64,000 bases of DNA, taken from Mesorhizobium sp. 131-2-1. Its GTDB lineage: Bacteria; Pseudomonadota; Alphaproteobacteria; Rhizobiales; Rhizobiaceae. Below are positions 16,934 to 23,920 of this stretch, in pieces; within the stretch, counting starts at the first letter, position 1; the number at the start of each line of letters is the position of its first letter. Made by a program: the position numbers and the translations under genes. The DNA is taken from positions 5,332,501 to 5,396,500 of the forward strand of contig NZ_AP023247.1 in the NCBI RefSeq assembly GCF_016756535.1, read 5' to 3'. The notes below the pieces were generated by a model that was not told the origin of the DNA, did no database searches, and worked only from the letters and a program-made list of their open reading frames with translations.

Positions 16934-17623
16934 ATGTCTGAGTTGACGTCAGCTTTGTTTGCCGGGGCGATTGCGTTCGCCGTCGTCGCCCACCTCGCCT
17001 GGCTCGCGCGCAACAGCCGCGACCGGGCCAGGGCGGCGCTTGCCGCCGACACGGCCAATGTTGGCGCTGTCGTCGCCGACGCCGTCGATGTCTCGGATGG
17101 CACGGCGGGCGTCGCCACCTGGGCAGGGACCTGGAACAGGCAACGCGTGCAGGTACGCACAATCGTCGACACGCTGGCGACCAGGAAGCTTCCGGTGCGC
17201 TGGCTCAGCATCTCGATCACCGAACCGGTCGATGTGCCTGCTACCTTCGACATGATGATGCGGCCGGGCTCGGCGACCACCTTCTCCAATTTCGATCATC
17301 TCGATCACACACTGCCGAAGGCCATCGGCTTTCCCGTCGAGGCGGTGCTGCGCACGGATCGCAAGGGTGTCACCTTCCCGCTGGACATCGTCGCCGGCCA
17401 TCTTGGCATCTTCGCCGAGGGGCGCGCCAAGGAACTGCTCCTCACGCCGAAGGGCGTGCGCATCGTCTGGCTGCTGGCCGAGGCGGAGCGGGCGCGCTAC
17501 GGGGTGTTCCGGCAGGCCGCATTCGGCGACGCCGGACTCGATCCGGCGCTGGTCGAAAGGCTGCTGCACTCGGCATTGGCGCTTCGCGATGCGATCAACG
17601 AGCGCAAACGGCAGGCCGCATGA
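16934..17623 (+). CDS. Uncharacterised membrane-anchored protein in the methylamine operon
   Basis: This protein has 229 residues from ATG 16934 (a GTG at 16925 would add three). A single N-terminal transmembrane helix (LFAGAIAFAVVAHLAWLA) is followed by a soluble domain of about 200 residues with several beta-prone stretches (TIVDTLATRKLPVRWLSISITEPV, VEAVLRTDRKGVTFPLDIVAGHLG). I recognise no family, catalytic motif or metal site. The stop overlaps the next gene's start by 4 bases, so the two are coupled. Its place between the permease and mgsABC suggests a role in methylamine use or transport, not otherwise supported. Confidence 0.7.
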   Translation: MSELTSALFAGAIAFAVVAHLAWLARNSRDRARAALAADTANVGAVVADAVDVSDGTAGVATWAGTWNRQRVQVRTIVDTLATRKLPVRWLSISITEPVDVPATFDMMMRPGSATTFSNFDHLDHTLPKAIGFPVEAVLRTDRKGVTFPLDIVAGHLGIFAEGRAKELLLTPKGVRIVWLLAEAERARYGVFRQAAFGDAGLDPALVERLLHSALALRDAINERKRQAA

Positions 17624-17949
17624 CCGACAGAACCGCCTCCCCTTCCCCGACGAATCCGTATCTGGTGCTCGGCGCGGCGGTCGTGCTGCCGGGGAGCGGA
17701 CACGTCATCCTTGGCGTACCGACGCGCGGCCTGCAGTTCCTGTTCTTCATGGTGATCCTGGCCTGGGTCACCACCAAGGTCGCGCCGCCCGACGCCAGCT
17801 TCGTCGGCCGCCATGCCGGCGGCTTCCTGATCTATGCGCTATCGATCCTCGACGCCTACAGGATCGCCCGTATCCGCTACGCGCAATGGGCTCACAAGGA
17901 TCGCCAGGGCGATGAAGGCGCGGGCAGCGGCGTAGGGCCGCATGCGTAA
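17620..17949 (+). CDS. Small TM2-like membrane protein, unknown function
   Basis: This 109-residue protein has hydrophobic segments at about 13-33, 36-53 and 64-80. The NPYLVLGAAVVLPGSGHVILG stretch (PGSGH) resembles the PGxGQ turn of TM2/DUF5683-type membrane proteins, and the tail is polar and Gly-rich. It begins inside the end of the preceding gene. No function can be proposed beyond a membrane partner of the upstream protein. The gap of 84 bases to mgsA contains a T-run (17958-17968) and could hold a separate promoter. Confidence 0.7.
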   Translation: MTDRTASPSPTNPYLVLGAAVVLPGSGHVILGVPTRGLQFLFFMVILAWVTTKVAPPDASFVGRHAGGFLIYALSILDAYRIARIRYAQWAHKDRQGDEGAGSGVGPHA

Positions 17950-18033
17950 CTAGAGGAAAATTTTTTTCATATGGTTGAATTCCAATCCCTCATTCGGTAC
18001 ATCAAATGGAAGCCATAAACATCGGAGGCTGAC

Positions 18034-18930
18034 ATGTGTGGAATTGTCGGATTGTTCCTGAAGGACAAGTCGCTGGAGCCCAAGCTTGGCGCGATGCTGT
18101 CTGAGATGCTGATCTGCCTTACCGACCGTGGACCGGACAGTGCCGGCATCGCCATCTATGGCGCCGCGACCGGCAACGAGGCCAAGATCACCATCCAGTC
18201 CGCGAAACCGGAACGCGACTTCCACGGCCTCGACGCCGAGCTTGCCAAAGCAATCGGCGCGCCGGTGAGCGTCGCGGTCAAGTCGACGCACGCGGTGATC
18301 AGGACCACGCCGGACAAGGTCGACGCCGCGCGTGAGGCACTGCAATCGCTTCGGCCCGATATCCGCATCACGGGCGCCGGCGAAGCCGTCGAGATCTACA
18401 AGGAAGTCGGCCTACCGGAAGCCGTCGTCGAGCGCTTCGGCGTCCGCTCGATGACGGGCACGCACGGCATCGGCCATACCCGCATGGCGACGGAATCGGC
18501 GGTGACGACGATGGGCGCGCATCCGTTCTCGACTGGCGCCGACCAGTGCCTGGTGCACAATGGCTCGCTGTCTAACCACAACAATGTGCGGCGCGAGCTG
18601 GTGCGCGAAGGCATGAAATTCGAGACCGAGAACGATACCGAAGTGGCGGCCGCCTATCTCTCCTCCAAGATCGCGCATGGCAAAAACCTCGGCGAGGCGC
18701 TGGAGGGCACGCTCTCCGACCTCGATGGCTTCTTCACCTTCGTCGTCGGTACCAAGAATGGCTTTGGCGTGGTGCGCGACCCGATCGCCTGCAAGCCCGC
18801 GGTCATGGCCGAGACCGACCAGTATGTCGCCTTCGGCTCGGAATATCGCGCGCTCACCAAACTGCCCGGCATAGACAATGCGAGGGTGTGGGAACCCGAG
18901 CCCGCAACCGTCTATTTCTGGGAGCATTGA
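18034..18930 (+). CDS. mgsA: N-methylglutamate synthase subunit A (class II glutamine amidotransferase-like)
   Basis: This 298-residue protein has an N-terminal nucleophile amidotransferase fold. Cys2 follows the start Met (MCGIVGLFL), with GHTRMATESAV and HNGSLSNHNNVRRELVREG as further glutaminase-type motifs. In N-methylglutamate synthase this subunit acts on the amide-bearing substrate, releasing methylamine (or using gamma-glutamylmethylamide) so that the methylamino group can be transferred to form N-methylglutamate. A GGAGG site lies 6-7 bases before ATG. It heads the mgsABC-gmaS-mgdABCD series. Confidence 0.92.
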   Translation: MCGIVGLFLKDKSLEPKLGAMLSEMLICLTDRGPDSAGIAIYGAATGNEAKITIQSAKPERDFHGLDAELAKAIGAPVSVAVKSTHAVIRTTPDKVDAAREALQSLRPDIRITGAGEAVEIYKEVGLPEAVVERFGVRSMTGTHGIGHTRMATESAVTTMGAHPFSTGADQCLVHNGSLSNHNNVRRELVREGMKFETENDTEVAAAYLSSKIAHGKNLGEALEGTLSDLDGFFTFVVGTKNGFGVVRDPIACKPAVMAETDQYVAFGSEYRALTKLPGIDNARVWEPEPATVYFWEH

Positions 18931-18934
18931 GTTC

Positions 18935-19666
18935 ATGCCGGCAACCAAGATGTCCACCGCCAAGCGCGACCAAAGCCATGCCAGGGTGTTCGACCTTGCC
19001 GAGCTGTCGCTGCGCGAGTTGAACCAGGCGCTGCATCAGCTGACCCCCGGCTCGAACGAAACGGCCTGGGAAGTGCTCAACCCCAAGGGCAGTCATTCGG
19101 TCGCCGTCGGCGTCGACCAGCCGGTCGCCATCGATGTGCGCGGCAGCGTCGGCTACTATTGCGGCGGCATGAATGCCGGCGGCGCGATCACCGTGCATGG
19201 TTCGGCCGGTCCCGGCGTCGGCGAGAACATGATGTCGGGCTCGATCGTCGTCAAAGGCGACGCCAGCCAGTACGCCGGCGCAACGGGCCGCGGCGGGCTG
19301 CTGGTCATCGAAGGCAACGCCTCATCGCGCTGCGGCATCTCAATGAAGGGCATCGACATCGTCGTGCATGGCAATATCGGCCACATGTCGGCCTTCATGG
19401 CGCAGTCGGGCAATCTGGTTGTGCTGGGCGACGCCGGCGATGCTCTCGGCGATTCCATCTACGAGGCGCGGTTGTTCGTGCGCGGCAAGGTCGAAAGCCT
19501 TGGCGCCGACTGCATCGCCAAGGAGATGCGGCCGGAGCATCTGGAATTCCTGCAGGGCCTGCTCGACCGCGCCGGCGTCACTGGCGTCAAGCCGTCGGAG
19601 TTCAAGCGCTACGGCTCGGCGCGCACGCTCTACAATTTCAATATCGACAACGCCGACGCGTATTGA
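18935..19666 (+). CDS. mgsB: N-methylglutamate synthase subunit B (glutamate synthase GXGXG domain)
   Basis: This 243-residue protein corresponds to the C-terminal GXGXG beta-helix domain of glutamate synthase large subunit. Repeating Gly-rich turns are visible (GYYCGGMNAGGAITVHG, GENMMSGSIVVKG, GATGRGGLLVIEG, SRCGISMKGIDIVVHG). It plays a structural role linking the amidotransferase and FMN subunits and shaping the ammonia/methylamine channel. It starts 4 bases after mgsA at ATG 18935; the ribosome-binding site is inside the mgsA end (GGGAG). It is followed 6 bases later by mgsC. Confidence 0.91.
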   Translation: MPATKMSTAKRDQSHARVFDLAELSLRELNQALHQLTPGSNETAWEVLNPKGSHSVAVGVDQPVAIDVRGSVGYYCGGMNAGGAITVHGSAGPGVGENMMSGSIVVKGDASQYAGATGRGGLLVIEGNASSRCGISMKGIDIVVHGNIGHMSAFMAQSGNLVVLGDAGDALGDSIYEARLFVRGKVESLGADCIAKEMRPEHLEFLQGLLDRAGVTGVKPSEFKRYGSARTLYNFNIDNADAY

Positions 19667-19672
19667 GGCAGC

Positions 19673-21001
19673 ATGACCTACAAGAACCCGCCGACGACGC
19701 CGCGCAAATCCGCGACCTTCGACGACTACACGCTTTCCGAAATCCGCCGCGCCGCCGCCACAGGCATCTATGACATCCGCGGCGCCGGCGCCAAGCGCAA
19801 GCTGCCGCATTTCGACGACCTGCTGTTCCTCGGCGCCTCGATCTCGCGCTATCCGCTGGAAGGCTATCGCGAGCGCTGCGACACCAGCGTGGTGCTGGGC
19901 ACGCGCCATGCCAAGAAGCCGATCGAGCTGAAGATCCCGATCACCATTGCCGGCATGAGCTTCGGCTCGCTGTCCGGCCCGGCCAAGGAAGCGCTCGGCC
20001 GCGGCGCCACGCTCTCCGGCACCTCGACCACCACCGGCGACGGCGGCATGACCGAGGAAGAGCGCGGCCATTCCAAGCAGCTGGTCTATCAGTACCTGCC
20101 GTCGCGCTACGGCATGAACCCGCGCGACCTGCGCCGCGCCGACGCCATCGAGGTGGTCGTCGGCCAGGGCGCCAAGCCAGGCGGCGGCGGCATGCTGCTC
20201 GGCCAAAAAATCTCCGACCGCGTCGCCGAGATGCGTACGCTACCCAAGGGTATCGACCAGCGCTCGGCCTCGCGCCATCCCGACTGGACGGGGCCCGACG
20301 ATCTCGAGATCAAGATCCTCGAGCTGCGCGAGATCACCGACTGGGAGAAGCCGATCTACGTCAAGGTCGGCGGCGCCCGCCCCTACTACGACACCGCGCT
20401 CGCGGTGAAGGCCGGCGCCGATGTCGTCGTGGTCGACGGCATGCAGGGCGGCACCGCCGCCACCCAGGAAGTGTTCATCGAGAATGTCGGCCAGCCGACG
20501 CTTGCCTGCATCAGGCCGGCGGTGCAGGCGCTGCAAGACCTCGGCATGCACCGCAAGGTGCAGTTGATCGTCTCCGGCGGCATCCGCAACGGCGCCGATG
20601 TCGCCAAGGCGCTGGCGCTCGGCGTCGACGCTGTTTCGATCGGTACGGCCGCGCTCGTCGCGCTCGGCGACAACGACCCGCGCTGGGAGGCGGAGTACAA
20701 TGCGCTCGGCTCCACCGCCGGCGCCTACGACGATTGGCACGAGGGCCGCGACCCGGCCGGCATCACCACGCAGGACCCCGAGCTGATGAAGCGGGTCGAC
20801 CCGATCACGGCCGGACGGCGGCTGGCGAACTACCTGAAGGTGATGACGCTGGAGGCGCAGACGATCGCGCGCGCCTGCGGCAAGAACAGCCTGCACAATC
20901 TCGAGCCGGAAGATCTCGTCGCGCTCACCATCGAAGCCGCCGCCATGGCCGGCGTGCCGCTCGCCGGCACCAACTGGATACCGGGGAAGAACGGCTTCTA
21001 A
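19673..21001 (+). CDS. mgsC: N-methylglutamate synthase subunit C (FMN-binding glutamate synthase domain)
   Basis: This 442-residue subunit carries the FMN-dependent TIM-barrel of glutamate synthase, where the 2-oxoglutarate-derived imine is reduced. Recognisable stretches are SFGSLSGPAKEALGRGA, GQGAKPGGGGMLLGQKI, VVDGMQGGTAATQEVF and LIVSGGIRNGADVAKALALG, the last a phosphate-binding loop for FMN. With MgsA and MgsB it makes N-methylglutamate from methylamine donors and glutamate/2-oxoglutarate. It is tightly spaced between mgsB and gmaS. Confidence 0.92.
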   Translation: MTYKNPPTTPRKSATFDDYTLSEIRRAAATGIYDIRGAGAKRKLPHFDDLLFLGASISRYPLEGYRERCDTSVVLGTRHAKKPIELKIPITIAGMSFGSLSGPAKEALGRGATLSGTSTTTGDGGMTEEERGHSKQLVYQYLPSRYGMNPRDLRRADAIEVVVGQGAKPGGGGMLLGQKISDRVAEMRTLPKGIDQRSASRHPDWTGPDDLEIKILELREITDWEKPIYVKVGGARPYYDTALAVKAGADVVVVDGMQGGTAATQEVFIENVGQPTLACIRPAVQALQDLGMHRKVQLIVSGGIRNGADVAKALALGVDAVSIGTAALVALGDNDPRWEAEYNALGSTAGAYDDWHEGRDPAGITTQDPELMKRVDPITAGRRLANYLKVMTLEAQTIARACGKNSLHNLEPEDLVALTIEAAAMAGVPLAGTNWIPGKNGF

Positions 21002-21036
21002 CACATCACCAAAAATACCATCTGCGAGGAACTATA

Positions 21037-22344
21037 ATGGGGAACGATCTCGCCGCTTTCGCCAAAGAGAAAGGCGTCAAATACTTCATGATCTCCTACA
21101 CCGACCTGTTCGGTGGGCAGCGCGCCAAGCTGGTGCCTGCACAGGCGATCTCGGACATGCAGAAGGACGGCGCCGGCTTTGCCGGCTTCGCCACCTGGCT
21201 CGACATGACGCCGGCGCATCCGGACATGCTGGCGGTGCCAGATCCGGATTCGGTGATCCAATTGCCGTGGAAGCCGGAGGTCGCCTGGGTCGCGGCCAAC
21301 TGCGTGATGGAAGACGAGCTCGTCGCCCAGGCACCGCGCAACACGCTGAAGCGGCTGATCGCCGAAGCCGCCGGCGACGGCATGCATGTCAAGACCGGCG
21401 TCGAGGCCGAGTTCTTCCTGATCTCGCCCGACGGCAGCGCCATCTCCGACCAGTACGACACCGCCTCGAAGCCCTGCTACGACCAGCAGGCGGTGATGCG
21501 CCGCTACGACGTCATCGCCGAAATCTGCGACCACATGCTGGCGCTCGGCTGGAGCCCGTACCAGAACGACCATGAGGACGCCAACGGCCAGTTCGAGATG
21601 AACTGGGCCTTCGACGACGCGCTGGCGACCGCCGACAAGCACTCCTTCTTCAAGTTCATGGTCAAGTCGGTGGCGGAGAAACACGGCCTGCGCGCGACCT
21701 TCATGCCGAAGCCGTTCCAGGGCCTGACCGGCAATGGCTGCCACGCGCATATCTCGGTGTGGGACAAGGCCGGCAAGACCAACGTCTTCGCCGACAATGC
21801 GATGGAGCTCGGCCTGTCCGCCAAGGGCAAGAACTTCCTCGGCGGCATCATGAAGCACGCCTCGGCCCTGGCCGCGATCACCAACCCGACGGTCAATTCC
21901 TACAAGCGCATCAACGCGCCGCGCACCATCTCTGGCGCGACCTGGGCGCCGAACACGGTGACCTGGACCGGCAACAACCGCACCCACATGGTGCGCGTGC
22001 CCGGCCCCGGCCGCTTCGAGCTGCGTCTGCCGGACGGCGCCGCCAACCCGTACCTGTTGCAGGCCGTCATCATCGCCGCTGGCCTCGACGGCATCCGCTC
22101 CAAGGCCGACCCCGGCAAGCGCTACGACATCGACATGTACCAGCATGGCCACACGGTGAAGGGCGCGCCGAAGCTGCCGCTCAACCTGCTCGACGCGCTG
22201 CGCGAATTCGACAAGGACAAATCGCTGAAGGCGGCGCTGGGTGAGGAATTCTCGTCGGCCTACCTAAAGCTGAAGCACCAGGAATGGAATTCCTATGCTT
22301 CGCACTTCACGCAGTGGGAGCGCGACCACACGCTGGACATCTAG
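21037..22344 (+). CDS. gmaS: Gamma-glutamylmethylamide synthetase (glutamine synthetase family)
   Basis: This 435-residue ligase joins methylamine to glutamate with ATP, forming gamma-glutamylmethylamide, the entry step of indirect methylamine use. Glutamine synthetase active-site motifs are present: metal ligands in VEAEFF and QFEMNW, the ammonia/ATP-site GNGCHAHISV, NSYKR, and RFELRLPDG. The frame is open well upstream inside mgsC, but ATG 21037 follows GCGAGGAA and matches the family N-terminus. It lies between mgsC and mgdA, the usual context distinguishing it from ordinary glutamine synthetase. Confidence 0.92.
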   Translation: MGNDLAAFAKEKGVKYFMISYTDLFGGQRAKLVPAQAISDMQKDGAGFAGFATWLDMTPAHPDMLAVPDPDSVIQLPWKPEVAWVAANCVMEDELVAQAPRNTLKRLIAEAAGDGMHVKTGVEAEFFLISPDGSAISDQYDTASKPCYDQQAVMRRYDVIAEICDHMLALGWSPYQNDHEDANGQFEMNWAFDDALATADKHSFFKFMVKSVAEKHGLRATFMPKPFQGLTGNGCHAHISVWDKAGKTNVFADNAMELGLSAKGKNFLGGIMKHASALAAITNPTVNSYKRINAPRTISGATWAPNTVTWTGNNRTHMVRVPGPGRFELRLPDGAANPYLLQAVIIAAGLDGIRSKADPGKRYDIDMYQHGHTVKGAPKLPLNLLDALREFDKDKSLKAALGEEFSSAYLKLKHQEWNSYASHFTQWERDHTLDI

Positions 22345-22380
22345 CCTACCCAGCGGTGCGAGCGACCTCGGAATGACCTT

Positions 22381-23634
22381 ATGAAATATTCGATCTTCTC
22401 GCTCGCCCGCGCCGCCCTGTCCGGGCACAAGAACTGGCAGCGCACCTGGCGCGACGCCAGCCCGAAGGATCGCTACGACGTGGTGATCATCGGCGGCGGC
22501 GGCCATGGGCTGGCGACAGCATGGTTCCTTGCCAGCGAGTTCGGCATCCGCAATGTCGCCGTGCTCGAAAAGGGCTGGATCGGTTCCGGCAATGCCGGCC
22601 GCAACACCACCATCATCCGCTCCAATTACGGCCTGCCCGGCAACACCGGCTTCTACGAATTGTCGATGAAGCTGTGGGAGCGGATGGAGCAGGACCTCAA
22701 TTACAACGCGATGGTCAGCCAGCGCGGCGTCATCAACCTCTACCATTCCGACGCCCAGCGCGACGCCTATGCACGGCGCGGCAACACTATGCGCATCAAC
22801 GGCATCGACGCCGAGTTGCTCGACCTCGCCGCGGTCAAGAAGATGATGCCGTTCCTGAACTTCGACAATGCGCGCTTTCCCGTGCAGGGCGGGCTCCTGC
22901 AGCGGCGCGGTGGCACGGCGCGGCACGACGCCGTGGTCTGGGGTTATGCGCATGCGGCCAGCGAACTCGGCGTCGACATCATCCAGAATTGCGAGGTCAT
23001 CGGCTTCGTACGCGACGCCAACGGCAAGGTGACCGGCGTCGAGACCTCGCGCGGGCGGATCGGCGCCGGCAAGGTCGGCATGGCAGTCGCCGGGTCCTCA
23101 TCGCGGGTCGCGGCGATGGCGGACCTGCGCCTGCCGATCGAAAGCCATGTGCTGCAGGCCTTCGTCTCGGAAGCGATCAAGCCGCTCTTGCCCAATGTCA
23201 TGACCTTCGGCGCCGGCCACTTCTACGTCAGCCAGTCCGACAAGGGCGGGCTGGTCTTCGGCGGCGACATCGACGGCTACAATTCCTACGCCCAGCGCGG
23301 CAACCTGCCGGTCATGGAGGACGTCTGCGAGGGCGGCATGGCGCTGATCCCGATGATCGGTCGCGTGCGGCTGCTGCGCCAGTGGGGCGGCATCATGGAC
23401 ATGTCGATGGACGGCACGCCGATCATCGACAAGAGCCCGGTGGACGGACTCTATCTCAACGCCGGCTGGTGCTATGGCGGCTTCAAGGCGACGCCTGGCT
23501 CAGGCCTGGTCTTTGCTCATCTTCTCGCCCGCGACGAATCCCACAAGGAGGCCGCGCGCTTCCGGCTCGACCGGTTCCAGCGTGGCGCCATGATCGACGA
23601 AAAGGGCCAGGGCGCCCAACCGAACCTGCACTGA
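22381..23634 (+). CDS. mgdA: N-methylglutamate dehydrogenase subunit A (sarcosine oxidase beta-like)
   Basis: This 417-residue flavoprotein is homologous to the beta subunit of heterotetrameric sarcosine oxidase and oxidises the N-methyl group of N-methylglutamate. An FAD-binding Rossmann motif IIGGGGHGLATAWFLA lies around residues 36-51, and GWIGSGNAGRNTTIIRSNY, the covalent-flavin region of this family, follows. C-terminal GGFKATPGSGLVFAHLLA is also typical. It starts 36 bases after gmaS and is followed by the delta, alpha and gamma subunits in the order used by sarcosine oxidases. Confidence 0.9.
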   Translation: MKYSIFSLARAALSGHKNWQRTWRDASPKDRYDVVIIGGGGHGLATAWFLASEFGIRNVAVLEKGWIGSGNAGRNTTIIRSNYGLPGNTGFYELSMKLWERMEQDLNYNAMVSQRGVINLYHSDAQRDAYARRGNTMRINGIDAELLDLAAVKKMMPFLNFDNARFPVQGGLLQRRGGTARHDAVVWGYAHAASELGVDIIQNCEVIGFVRDANGKVTGVETSRGRIGAGKVGMAVAGSSSRVAAMADLRLPIESHVLQAFVSEAIKPLLPNVMTFGAGHFYVSQSDKGGLVFGGDIDGYNSYAQRGNLPVMEDVCEGGMALIPMIGRVRLLRQWGGIMDMSMDGTPIIDKSPVDGLYLNAGWCYGGFKATPGSGLVFAHLLARDESHKEAARFRLDRFQRGAMIDEKGQGAQPNLH

Positions 23635-23644
23635 AGGCCCTGCC

Positions 23645-23920
23645 ATGCGCATAGTCTGTCCCTTCTGCGGCGAACGCGAACTCGGCGAGTTCACCTATCT
23701 CGGCGATGCCAAGCCACAACGGCCGGCGGCGGATGCCGGTGAGGACGCGGTCTATGACTACGTCTATCTGCGCGACAACATCGCCGGCGCAATGAGCGAG
23801 CACTGGTACCATGGCGGCGGCTGCCGGGCCTGGCTGAAGGTCACCCGAAATACGCTGACGCACGAGATTTCGGCCGTCGAGCCGGCGGCCGGCGCCGGCG
23901 CGGCAAAGGTGGGCGCGTGA
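23645..23920 (+). CDS. mgdB: N-methylglutamate dehydrogenase subunit B (sarcosine oxidase delta-like)
   Basis: This 91-residue zinc-binding subunit is like SoxD. Cys5 and Cys8 (CPFCG) with His56 and Cys60 (YHGGGCRAW) match the zinc ligand set of the family, and EFTYLGDA is a conserved delta-subunit stretch. It structurally links the large subunits. Its TGA overlaps the mgdC start (ATGA), coupling the two. The size agrees with sarcosine oxidase delta subunits. Confidence 0.9.
   Translation: MRIVCPFCGERELGEFTYLGDAKPQRPAADAGEDAVYDYVYLRDNIAGAMSEHWYHGGGCRAWLKVTRNTLTHEISAVEPAAGAGAAKVGA

Noticed and set aside
15400-17289. Long minus-strand frame (about 629 codons) opposite the APC permease
   Set aside because: Antisense of a clear membrane-protein gene; no ribosome-binding site or family match, and composition typical of shadow frames.
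20734-21036. N-terminal extension of gmaS into mgsC
   Set aside because: The extension is an out-of-frame shadow of mgsC; ATG 21037 with its own ribosome-binding site begins the family-typical sequence.
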